A stretch of 64,000 nt of DNA from Erythrobacter sp. AP23 (GTDB lineage: Bacteria > Pseudomonadota > Alphaproteobacteria > Sphingomonadales > Sphingomonadaceae): assembly GCF_001542855.1 (NCBI RefSeq), contig NZ_LNBY01000015.1:62001-126000 (forward strand). The letters are read 5' to 3'. Shown here one piece after another: positions 37,454 to 44,802 of this stretch (position 1 is the stretch's first letter; each line of letters begins with the position of its first letter). Below the pieces are notes generated by a model that was given only the letters and a program-made list of their open reading frames with translations, did not search any database and was not told where the DNA came from. The position numbers were made by a program, and so were the translations under genes.

Positions 37454-38665
37454 CTATCGCAGGTGGTCGAGCGGATTGACCGGCTCGCCGCCGTGCCTCA
37501 GTTCCAGCGTCACTTCACCGCGCCGTGCGGGAGCGAGCCCGAGCGGTGAGCCGGCGGTCACGTCCTGCCCGACCGCCACATCGAGCGTATCGAGCCCGGT
37601 CACGAGACTGGTCCAGCCGCTGGCATGCTCGACAATGACAATCCGCCCATAGCCGCGATAGGGCCCGGCAAAGACCACCCGACCGGCGCCCGGCGCAACG
37701 ACCTGCGCGCGCGGTCGGGCGGCAAGCGCAAGTCCCGCCTGCCGTTGTCCGCTCGTTCCCGCTTCGCCGAAACCCGCGGTAATCTCACCTGCCACCGGGA
37801 GCTGGTAGCGCGCCGGTGGCTCGGTAGCGCTGGCCAGCGGGCTTGCCGGCGCCGAAACGCTGGCGCTGGTCGGATCGGCGGGGCGCGGCAACGGCCCCGG
37901 CAGGGCGGCAAGCCGTTCGCGTAGCGATCCTGCAGCTTCGAGACGCCCGATGAGCTGGTCCAGATCGATCGCCTGTTCGGCCAGAACAAGCGCGCGCTGC
38001 GCTTCGCGGTCGGCCCCGCCAGCGGCTTGCCGAGCCTTGAGGCGTTCCTGCTCGGCGAGGGCGGCGAGCTGCTTGCGCCGCTCGCGCAAGGCGGCTTCAC
38101 TGTCGCGGCGATCGGCGAGCGCCTGGCGCGCTTCGGACTCGAGCCTTTTTGCGCGATCGAGATCGGTGCGCAACGCCGCCGTCCGTTCGCGCACGAGCGG
38201 GATCGTACTGTCGAGAACGGCGCGCGTATAGACCAGATCGCGCAGAGAACCCGGCTGTAGCGCCGAAAGCGCCAGCGGCCGGCGTGACATAGACTGGAGA
38301 GCGCCGGTCAGGCGGACGAGGGGTGTGCGGCGCTGGGCAAGTTCGCGGTCCAGTGCAAGGCGTTGGCGATTGGCAAGCGCGAGACGGGCCTCGGCCGCGT
38401 CGATGCCTGCCTCGGCCTGTTGAACGCGAGCCGCCATCGCCGCCGATTCGGCGCGCGCCTTTTCCGACGCCTCGCGCCCACGCGCCGCCTGGCGCTCGAG
38501 CCGTTCCCCCCGCGCCCGCGCATTGCGCTGCTGGAGCCGCGCCGCATCGAGCGCCGCGCGGGCCTGTTCCGCCGTTTCGAACCGCGTCGGCGCCTGTGCA
38601 GTCGCAGGAAGTCCCAGAAACCCGATGGCAACGAGTGCGGCAAGGAGGGGAAGGCGGCGGCTCAT
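37454..38665 (-). CDS. EnvC-like murein hydrolase activator with degenerate LytM domain
   Basis: The 403-residue protein has a signal peptide (LPLLAALVAIGFLGLPATAQ). A long coiled coil rich in Ala, Arg and Glu follows (about 27-255), then a C-terminal M23/LytM domain. The zinc ligands expected of an active M23 enzyme are missing: the HxxxD position reads RQAGLALAARP and the HxH position reads VTLELRHGG. This fits EnvC, which activates amidases at the division site without being an enzyme itself. The ATG at 38665 has AGGA at 8-nt spacing; an ATG three codons upstream does not. Confidence 0.85.
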   Translation of the reverse strand: MSRRLPLLAALVAIGFLGLPATAQAPTRFETAEQARAALDAARLQQRNARARGERLERQAARGREASEKARAESAAMAARVQQAEAGIDAAEARLALANRQRLALDRELAQRRTPLVRLTGALQSMSRRPLALSALQPGSLRDLVYTRAVLDSTIPLVRERTAALRTDLDRAKRLESEARQALADRRDSEAALRERRKQLAALAEQERLKARQAAGGADREAQRALVLAEQAIDLDQLIGRLEAAGSLRERLAALPGPLPRPADPTSASVSAPASPLASATEPPARYQLPVAGEITAGFGEAGTSGQRQAGLALAARPRAQVVAPGAGRVVFAGPYRGYGRIVIVEHASGWTSLVTGLDTLDVAVGQDVTAGSPLGLAPARRGEVTLELRHGGEPVNPLDHLR

Positions 38666-38684
38666 CGGGGGCATTCCTGCCCGA

Positions 38685-39107
38685 TCAGCCGCTGCGATGA
38701 TAGGGGTGCCCGGCGATAATCGTCGTTGCGCGATAGAGCTGCTCGGCGAGCATGGCACGCGCCAGCAGGTGCGGCCAGGTGGCCTTGCCGAAAGCGAGCA
38801 GCAAGTCCGCTTCGCGCCGCTCCTCCGGCGCATGACCGTCGGCCGCGCCAAGCACGAAGCGGCATTCACGCATGCCGTCGTCGCGCCAGCGTTCGAGGAT
38901 TTCCGCCAGTTTTTCGGAAGAGAGGTCCTTTCCGCGCTCATCCAGCAGCACGGTTTTGCAAGGCGTCAACGGATCGGCGGTGCGACCGCCGGTTTCGGGC
39001 AATTCGGTAATCTTCACCGGCCACGTCAGTCGCTTTTCATAACGCGCGACAAGATCCGCTTCGGGTGAGCGTGCGATCTTCCCGCGAGCGATAATGTGAA
39101 GAAGGAT
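38685..39107 (-). CDS. rlmH: 23S rRNA (pseudouridine1915-N3)-methyltransferase RlmH, apparent non-standard start
   Basis: The SPOUT methyltransferase acts on 70S ribosomes at position 1915 of 23S rRNA. LHIIARGKIARSPEADLVAR at the start, VLLDERGKDLSSEKLAEIL, CRFVLGAADGHAPEER and RAMLAEQLYRATTIIAGHPY at the end are diagnostic. Family alignment puts the start at the Ile-Leu-Leu-His position, but the codon there is ATC (39107-39105). It has GGAG exactly 8 bases upstream and would give 140 residues. The only standard start in frame is ATG at 39194, which would add 29 unusual residues. Either a near-cognate start or an extended protein is used. Confidence 0.88.
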   Translation of the reverse strand: MLLHIIARGKIARSPEADLVARYEKRLTWPVKITELPETGGRTADPLTPCKTVLLDERGKDLSSEKLAEILERWRDDGMRECRFVLGAADGHAPEERREADLLLAFGKATWPHLLARAMLAEQLYRATTIIAGHPYHRSG

Positions 39108-39215
39108 AGGAAGTGCTCCGGGAATAGCGCCTGAACCATCACGGCGGCGGATCGGCAAGGACCACCGCTCCCGACAGGCCGAAGCGCAGACCACGGTCGA
39201 CCGCGCGTATGCAGC

Positions 39216-39231
39216 CGCGGACGCGTCCGCG
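39216..39231. repeat. Perfect 16-base palindrome in the rsfS-rlmH gap
   Basis: CGCGGACGCGTCCGCG is fully self-complementary. It contains CGCGTCCGCG, the core also found in hairpins at 7941-7950 and 10497-10506. It lies 22 bases upstream of the ATG at 39194 on the reverse strand. Confidence 0.6.
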
Positions 39232-39239
39232 AAGCCCCG

Positions 39240-39659
39240 CTAGGCCGTGCCGGCCACCGGCGGTGCGTCGCCGAACGCCCACATGCGCTCGAGGTTGTAG
39301 AAGCTACGCACCTCGGGACGGAACAGGTGGACCACGACGTCGCCCGCATCGAGCAGGACCCAATCGGCTGCCGGAAGCCCTTCGAGCTTCACCGGGCCGA
39401 AGCCCGCCTGTTTGACCTTCTCGGCCAGTTTCTGCGCCATTGCGGCGACCTGGCGGGTCGAGCGGCCCGAAGCAATCACCATGTGATCGGCAATCGAGCT
39501 CTTTCCCTCGAGATCGATCGTCACGACCTCCTGCGCCTGATCGTCGTCGAGCTGTTGCAATACCAGCTTGAGCAGCGGATCGGTTGTCGCGTCAGCCAAG
39601 TCGATCACCTGTGCCGAAGCGGTCCCGGATGCAGCCGGGCCTGTCTGCGCCTGTGTCAT
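39240..39659 (-). CDS. rsfS: Ribosomal silencing factor RsfS
   Basis: The 139-residue protein binds uL14 and blocks 50S-30S joining in slow growth. The domain covers about 20-130, with LLKLVLQQLDDDQAQEVVTI, DHMVIASGRSTRQVAAMAQK, WVLLDAGDVVVHLFRPEVRS and FYNLERMWA. I used the ATG at 39659; AGGAG lies 14 bases upstream, rather far. A TTG 17 codons upstream lacks a site. The order nadD-rsfS-rlmH is widely conserved. A palindrome and a 132-base gap separate it from rlmH. Confidence 0.92.
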   Translation of the reverse strand: MTQAQTGPAASGTASAQVIDLADATTDPLLKLVLQQLDDDQAQEVVTIDLEGKSSIADHMVIASGRSTRQVAAMAQKLAEKVKQAGFGPVKLEGLPAADWVLLDAGDVVVHLFRPEVRSFYNLERMWAFGDAPPVAGTA

Positions 39660-39716
39660 AGGCGATTGCGGTACTCCTGAAATGAGAGGCTTGGGCCATG
39701 GGAGGGACAACGCGCA

Positions 39717-40379
39717 TCATGGCGCGGTGGTTTCCTCCCCCGACAGTATCAAGTGATGCGTCAGCTGGTCCCTCGGAGGCGGTCCGGCATAGCGTAAGGC
39801 CCAGTCGGGATCGGCGCGGCGGATGGCCGTGGCCGATCTTTCGTCGGGATCGAAACGCAATGTCACCAGTGCCGGTGCGCTCCATTCGCCCCTGTTCACG
39901 AAGCTGGACAGCGGCACGGAAAAGCGCCTCAGCCAGGCCATCGCGGGGCTCGCGACAGCATCCGCATCATAGCCGGGCCTTGCGATGACCGCAATCGGCA
40001 TCCTGCGCGCGATCCCCCGCCAGTCGCGCCAGCGATGAAATTGCGCGAGATTGTCGGAGCCCATCAGCCACACGAAATCCTTCTTGGGATAGCGCCGCTC
40101 GAGTGCGCCGAGCGTGTCGATCGTATAGCGCGTGCCCAGCTCGCGTTCGATCGCCGTGACGCGGATAGGTGCGCGTTTTGCCTGATCCATCGCGGAACGG
40201 ACGCGAGCCGCGAGCGGTGCCATGCCGATCTTCGGCTTCAGCGGATTGCCGGGCGAGACCAGCCACCAAACCTCGTCGAGCGCAAGCGCATGCAGAACGA
40301 ACAGCGAAACCCGCCGGTGGGCACCGTGCGCCGGATTGAAACTGCCGCCGAGCAAGCCGATTCGCCGCCCCTTGCTCAT
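39717..40379 (-). CDS. nadD: Nicotinate-nucleotide adenylyltransferase
   Basis: The 220-residue enzyme makes deamido-NAD+ from NaMN and ATP. The nucleotide-binding motif is RIGLLGGSFNPAHGAHRRVS (about 6-25, the GSFNPxHxGH type). The C-terminal half shows TRYTIDTLGALERRYPKKDF and WLMGSDNLAQFHRWRDW, also signature. The expected terminal ISxTxIR motif is replaced by DERSATAIRRADPDWA. It is the first gene of the reverse operon nadD-rsfS-rlmH-envC-ctpA and is divergent from the M23-bactofilin pair across a 255-base gap. Confidence 0.92.
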   Translation of the reverse strand: MSKGRRIGLLGGSFNPAHGAHRRVSLFVLHALALDEVWWLVSPGNPLKPKIGMAPLAARVRSAMDQAKRAPIRVTAIERELGTRYTIDTLGALERRYPKKDFVWLMGSDNLAQFHRWRDWRGIARRMPIAVIARPGYDADAVASPAMAWLRRFSVPLSSFVNRGEWSAPALVTLRFDPDERSATAIRRADPDWALRYAGPPPRDQLTHHLILSGEETTAP

Positions 40380-40441
40380 TTCGGCTCAGCTCCCGCAAAT
40401 TTGTCGAATTTATACAATGGTTTGCTCACGGCGCGCATCGT

Positions 40442-40568
40442 GAATCGCAAGCTGTTGGTAAACAACGACTTAATTTTCGGTTCCCACGACGATTCGAAAA
40501 TTCCGCAGCGAGGAAACGACTCGTCCCATCGATGCTTCGACTCGTGGATTCTTCGGGAACCGCGATTC
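40442..40568. promoter_or_regulatory. Cluster of six GANTC (CcrM methylation) sites in the nadD / M23 intergenic region
   Basis: GANTC occurs at 40442, 40491, 40518, 40539, 40547 and 40564; five of the six lie within 78 bases. About one per 250-300 bases is expected by chance. GANTC is methylated by CcrM in alphaproteobacteria, and its methylation state controls GcrA-dependent promoters. The cluster lies 67-193 bases before the M23-bactofilin start. A TTAA at 40470-40473 could be half of a CtrA site. Confidence 0.6.
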
Positions 40569-40634
40569 GATTTCACAAGCAACCTTTGTTAGCGCTCTAC
40601 CCGGGACGTAAAAGACCATAAGGGACGGGTCGTT

Positions 40635-41792
40635 TTGAGCAATAAGATTGCCACCAGTGGCTGGGGGAGCCGCGTGAAGAGCTGGTTCCCCGATCGCGAA
40701 TTTTTCATGCGATCGGAAGGCCAAGTTCGCTTCATCACCATCTCGTCGAAGGTCCAGATGACCGCCGCTACGATCGCTCTGGCGGCGCTCGTCGTCTGGG
40801 CGGTGTCGATGGCGGGCGCGGGCTGGACGCAATATCGCGCCACCGCAGATCGCCTTTCGCTGCTCGACCGCGAAGCGAAGGTCGCAACCGCGACCGAGCG
40901 CGTGAACGCCTATCGCCAGGATATCGACGCGGTCGCCACCGACCTCGTCAAGCGGCAGGAATTCATCGAGGACATGGTGGCCTCGCTGCCCGAGGACGTG
41001 AAGTCGGTGACCAATGTCAGCGATTCGGCCGGCGAAGCCTCGGCGACGGTCGACAAGGTCAGCGCCTCGATCCCCGAAGCCAGCGCGTTGGCGAAGATCG
41101 AAGCGCGCCAGCTTGCCTTCGTCGAAGGGCTGACCCGCTATGCCGACTGGCGCTCGCAGAAGGCGGCAGCCGCGCTCAAATCGCTCGGTCTCAATCCCGA
41201 TCGCATGATCCGCAATGCCGACCGCAGCGCGATGGGTGGCCCGCTCGAAAAGCTGGCAACCGACGCGCAGGGCAATATCGACCCGCGCTTCGAACGGCTC
41301 GGCCTGTCGATCGCGCGCATGGCCGCGCTCGAACGGGGGCTTGCGGGTGTCCCGCAGGTCACTCCGGCGCGCAAGGACATGATTTCGAGCGGCTTCGGCT
41401 ACCGCCGCGACCCCTTCACCGGGCGCGGAGCCATGCACAAGGGTCTCGATTTCAAGGGCGCCATAGGCACCCCGATCCGCGCCGCATCTGCCGGGCGCGT
41501 GAGCTTCGTCGGCTGGAAGGGCGGCTATGGCAAGACGGTCGAGATCACGCATGGTAACGGCCTGATGACGCGCTATGCCCATATGTCGCGTTTCGACGCG
41601 AAGGTGGGCGAGCGCGTTGCCGCGGGCGAGACGATCGGGGCGATCGGCAATACGGGCCGTTCGACCGGCCCGCACCTTCATTTCGAAGTGCGTATCAACA
41701 ATCGCGCAGTGAACCCGCGCACCTTCCTGGAGACCGCTCCCAATGTTCTCGAAGAAATCCGGCGAGTCCCCCAACTCGCCTCAGTCAAGTAA
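40635..41792 (+). CDS. M23 family metallopeptidase (LmdC-like) upstream of bactofilin
   Basis: The 385-residue protein has a cytoplasmic N-terminus of about 42 residues, one membrane helix (ATIALAALVVWAVSMAGAGW, about 45-64), a periplasmic coiled region and a C-terminal LytM domain. The zinc motifs are intact: MHKGLDFKGAIGTPI (HxxxD about 268-272), HGNGLMTRYAHMSRF and GPHLHFEVRINNRAVNP (HxH about 351). It should cut peptidoglycan cross-links. The start is TTG at 40635, with AAGGGA 9 bases upstream. It overlaps the bactofilin gene by 50 bases. This pairing is known in stalked and budding alphaproteobacteria, where bactofilin places the peptidase. Confidence 0.85.
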   Translation: MSNKIATSGWGSRVKSWFPDREFFMRSEGQVRFITISSKVQMTAATIALAALVVWAVSMAGAGWTQYRATADRLSLLDREAKVATATERVNAYRQDIDAVATDLVKRQEFIEDMVASLPEDVKSVTNVSDSAGEASATVDKVSASIPEASALAKIEARQLAFVEGLTRYADWRSQKAAAALKSLGLNPDRMIRNADRSAMGGPLEKLATDAQGNIDPRFERLGLSIARMAALERGLAGVPQVTPARKDMISSGFGYRRDPFTGRGAMHKGLDFKGAIGTPIRAASAGRVSFVGWKGGYGKTVEITHGNGLMTRYAHMSRFDAKVGERVAAGETIGAIGNTGRSTGPHLHFEVRINNRAVNPRTFLETAPNVLEEIRRVPQLASVK

Positions 41793-42198
41793 TCCGGGAC
41801 GCGAACGCATGGCCAGCAAGAGCAATTCCACTTTTTCCGTGTTCGGTTCGGACATTGCGATAACCGGCGACATCAAGGCGTCGGCCGACCTGCATATCGA
41901 CGGCTCGGTCGAGGGTGACATTTCGTGTTCATCGCTCGTCCAGGGCGAGACCAGCGCCGTCAAGGGAGCGATCAAGGCCGAAAGCGCCCGCCTGGCGGGC
42001 ACGGTGGACGGATCGATCACCGCGCGCGAACTCGTCATTCTCAAGAGCGCCAAGATCACAGGCGACGTGTTCTACGATGCGCTGACGATCGAACAGGGCG
42101 CGCAGGTCGAAGGCCGGTTCGCCCACCGCGACGCCAAGGCCAAGGCACCAGCCGCGACGCAACCGGCGACCAAGCCCGAGCTCGCCGTAGCCGGCTGA
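41743..42198 (+). CDS. Bactofilin (polymer-forming cytoskeletal protein)
   Basis: The 151-residue protein has a short disordered N-terminus, a bactofilin beta-helix (about 30-130; FSVFGSDIAITGDIKASADL, LHIDGSVEGDISCSSLVQGE, ELVILKSAKITGDVFYDALT) and a Pro/Ala-rich tail. Bactofilins assemble into membrane-bound filaments without nucleotides and guide local cell-wall synthesis. The start MFSKKSGESP at 41743 resembles other bactofilin N-termini. An ATG at 41809 just before the domain is the alternative and would leave no overlap with the peptidase gene. A terminator follows. Confidence 0.9.
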   Translation: MFSKKSGESPNSPQSSNPGRERMASKSNSTFSVFGSDIAITGDIKASADLHIDGSVEGDISCSSLVQGETSAVKGAIKAESARLAGTVDGSITARELVILKSAKITGDVFYDALTIEQGAQVEGRFAHRDAKAKAPAATQPATKPELAVAG

Positions 42199-42223
42199 GG
42201 CGCAACGATTTGGAGGGGATGGG

Positions 42224-42260
42224 GGCCGCCCGCGCAATGACGCAGGCGGCCTTCTCTTTT
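42224..42260 (+). terminator. Rho-independent terminator of the M23-bactofilin operon
   Basis: GGCCGCCCGCG (42224-42234) pairs with CGCAGGCGGCC (42241-42251), with one mismatch, around a CAATGA loop. TTCTCTTTT follows at 42252-42260. It lies 26 bases after the bactofilin stop. Confidence 0.75.
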
Positions 42261-42307
42261 GCGCGCGATCCCGCGAAACGCCAGGTAGTCTGGTGGAGCG
42301 GCGCGCC

Positions 42308-43981
42308 CTAGTCGAGGACTTCCGCGCGCAATGCCTTGCGGTCGAGCTTGCCGATCATCGTCTTGGGCAATTCGTCGCGGATGACGACATCGTCGGCGCG
42401 TTCGTGCTTGCCCACGCGGGCGTTGAGCCATTCCTTCAGCTGAGCGCCCGTGATCTCTTGGCCCGCATCGAGCGTGACATAGGCGACAGGCACTTCGCCG
42501 CGATAGGTGTCGGACCGGCCGATCACCAGCGCCTCCTTGACCGCCTCGTGCTCGAGTAGCACGTACTCGACCTGGCTCGGGAAGACCTTGAACCCGCCAA
42601 CCGCGATCATGTCCTTGATCCGGTCGACGATCTCCAGAAAGCCATCTTCGTCCAAAGTCGCGACATCGCCGGTGCGCAACCACGTCTTGCCGTCGTGCTC
42701 GACGAAGACGGCTTTCGCCGCCTCGGGGCGGTTCCAATAGCCCTGCATGACCTGCGGACCGTGAAGCGCAAGTTCGCCCGGCTCGCCATCGCCCGCCGAT
42801 TTCGTCGGGTCTTCCTTGTCGAGCAGCATCACCTCGGTCTGCATTACGACCTGCCCGATCGTGCCGGGTTTGCGCGCGCCTTCGTAGGGGTTGGCCGAGA
42901 CCACGCCCGAGCTCTCGGTAAGGCCATATCCTTCGACCAGACGAACGCCGGTCGCCGCCTCGAATTTTTCGCGCAGGGGGCCGGGTAGCGGTGCACCGCC
43001 CGAAATGCAGACCTTGAGCGTCGATAGGTCGGTCTTGGCGAGATCGGGGTGATCGAGCAGCGCCTGATACATGGTCGGTACGCCGGGAAAGCCCGTGGCA
43101 CCGTATTTCTCGATCGTCTGCAGCACCTGACCGGTTTCGAAACGCGGGACCATGGCGATCGAGGCGCCGGTCAGGACCGCATGGTTGAGAAGCGCAGTAT
43201 TGGCGAAAACGTGGAAGAAGGGCAGCGCGCCCATGAAAACCTCGCCCGACGGATCGCCGAAGGGGTTGAGGCCAGCGGTTTGCTGCGCGTTGATCGACAG
43301 GTTCGCATGAGTCAGCATCGCCCCCTTGGGCGTGCCGGTGGTGCCGCCGGTGTATTGGAGCAGCGCGAGCGATTGCGGATCGACGGTCGGCAGGTCGCCG
43401 CCCACCTGCACGCCCTCTTCGAGGAACTCGTCCCAACGCAGGATGTCCGAGCCGAAAGCGACTTTCGCGATCTTGCTGCGGGCAAAAAGCCTCAGCGCGA
43501 AACCCTTCAGCCTCGGCAGCATCTGCGACAGCGAGCTCACCACCAGCGTTTCGAGCGCCGAGCCGCGCAGCACCTTTTCCGCGGTCGCATAAAGCTCGGG
43601 CACGTCGACCGTCACCAGAAGGCGCGTGCCCGAATCGGCGACCTGCTGTTCGAGTTCCTCGACCGAATAGAGGGGCGAGAAATTGACGACCACGGCGCCC
43701 GCCATCATCGCCCCGTAATAGGCGACGACATAGCTCGGCACATTGGGCAGGAAGAGGCCGACACGATCCCCTCCCGCGATCCCGCGCGCCACGAGCCCTC
43801 GCGCGAACGCCTGCGCGTCGCGGTAAAGTTCGGAATAGGTATAGGTGCGACCGAGAAAGTGCAGCAGCGGCGCTTCGGGCGACGCCTTGGTCGTGCGCGC
43901 GAACATCGCGGGCAGCGCCATCGCTTCGAAACGCGTGTCCCACGGCACCGGGTGATGGTTCGGCAGCTTGCTTACATCCAT
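42308..43981 (-). CDS. Long-chain fatty acid-CoA ligase (AMP-binding)
   Basis: The 557-residue adenylate-forming enzyme activates fatty acids for beta-oxidation. The AMP-binding signature is LLQYTGGTTGTPKGAMLTH (about 206-224). VEGYGLTESSGVVSANP (about 318) is motif A5. TGDVATLDEDGFLEIVDR and IKDMIAVGGFKVFPSQVE (about 430-460) are the hinge and motif A8. The catalytic C-terminal Lys is in DELPKTMIGKLDRKALRAE. It resembles FadD in length and motifs. It stands alone, convergent with the bactofilin gene, and may feed electrons to the etfBA-encoded flavoprotein. Confidence 0.88.
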   Translation of the reverse strand: MDVSKLPNHHPVPWDTRFEAMALPAMFARTTKASPEAPLLHFLGRTYTYSELYRDAQAFARGLVARGIAGGDRVGLFLPNVPSYVVAYYGAMMAGAVVVNFSPLYSVEELEQQVADSGTRLLVTVDVPELYATAEKVLRGSALETLVVSSLSQMLPRLKGFALRLFARSKIAKVAFGSDILRWDEFLEEGVQVGGDLPTVDPQSLALLQYTGGTTGTPKGAMLTHANLSINAQQTAGLNPFGDPSGEVFMGALPFFHVFANTALLNHAVLTGASIAMVPRFETGQVLQTIEKYGATGFPGVPTMYQALLDHPDLAKTDLSTLKVCISGGAPLPGPLREKFEAATGVRLVEGYGLTESSGVVSANPYEGARKPGTIGQVVMQTEVMLLDKEDPTKSAGDGEPGELALHGPQVMQGYWNRPEAAKAVFVEHDGKTWLRTGDVATLDEDGFLEIVDRIKDMIAVGGFKVFPSQVEYVLLEHEAVKEALVIGRSDTYRGEVPVAYVTLDAGQEITGAQLKEWLNARVGKHERADDVVIRDELPKTMIGKLDRKALRAEVLD

Positions 43982-44076
43982 GTCAGTAGCATGGAGAATT
44001 GCGCCTCAAACGCAAGCAAAAAGGCGGGAGAAGCACCCGCCTCCCCCGCCTTCGGAATTTCACGTCTTCGAAACGA

Positions 44077-44802
44077 TCAGGCTTCGCCGGGTTCTTCTGT
44101 CTCGCCCGCTTCCTCCGCAGCACGCTTGGCCTCGAGCCAGGCGGCGGCTTCGGCTTCCTGCGCGGCTTCGGCAGCGGCCTTCTCATTGGCCTCACGCTCG
44201 GCGCGCAGTTCTTCGATCAGCTTTTCGCGGTCGCTGGTACCACTGGTCTCGACCGGTGCGGCCTCCTCCTCGGCGGGCAGGTTCTTGGCTGCCTTGGCCA
44301 CCACCGCATCGAGTTCGCGCTGCGAACACAAGCCGAGCGTGACCGGGTCCTTGGGCTGAATGTTCTGAATGTTCCAGTGGCTGCGCTCGCGGATGGCGGT
44401 GATCGTGTTGCGCGTGGTGCCGATAAGCTTGCCGATCTGGGCATCGGAAATTTCCGGATGGTTGCGCAGGATCCAGGCGATCCCGTCGGGCTTGTCCTGG
44501 CGCTTCGAGACCGGCGTGTAGCGCGGTCCCTTGGTACGGCTTACCGCGACCGGGGCGCGCTGCATCTTCAACCGGTATTCGCTGTCGGCCTGACCCTTCT
44601 CGATCTCGGCCAGCGTCAGTTCGCCCGAATGCACGGGGTCACGGCCGGTATATTTGCTGCCCGCCAGGTCGTCGGCCATGGCCTGCACTTCGAGAATGTG
44701 GAGGCCGCAGAATTCGGCGATCTGTTCGAACGACAGGCCGGTATTGTCGACCAGCCAGGTGGCGGTGGCATGCGGCATCAGCGGTTTGGGTTGGTCGGCC
44801 AT
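44077..44802 (-). CDS. TrcR-like cell-cycle transcriptional regulator (DUF1013)
   Basis: The 241-residue protein matches DUF1013 through PHATATWLVDNTGLSFEQIA (about 10-29), EFCGLHILEVQAMADDLAG and the central RYTPVSKRQDKPDGIAWILR. A helix-turn-helix segment, HPEISDAQIGKLIGTTRNTI (about 114-133), follows. The C-terminal quarter is an Ala/Glu-rich helix (EREANEKAAAEAAQEAEAAA). DUF1013 proteins in alphaproteobacteria bind RNA polymerase and influence cell-cycle genes. The N-terminal 8 codons overlap the 3' end of the upstream glycosyltransferase gene. Confidence 0.85.
   Translation of the reverse strand: MADQPKPLMPHATATWLVDNTGLSFEQIAEFCGLHILEVQAMADDLAGSKYTGRDPVHSGELTLAEIEKGQADSEYRLKMQRAPVAVSRTKGPRYTPVSKRQDKPDGIAWILRNHPEISDAQIGKLIGTTRNTITAIRERSHWNIQNIQPKDPVTLGLCSQRELDAVVAKAAKNLPAEEEAAPVETSGTSDREKLIEELRAEREANEKAAAEAAQEAEAAAWLEAKRAAEEAGETEEPGEA

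Noticed and set aside
40458-40473. GTAA and TTAA as a CtrA box before the M23 gene
   Set aside because: The half-sites are spaced one base off the TTAA-N7-TTAA pattern and the first is imperfect.
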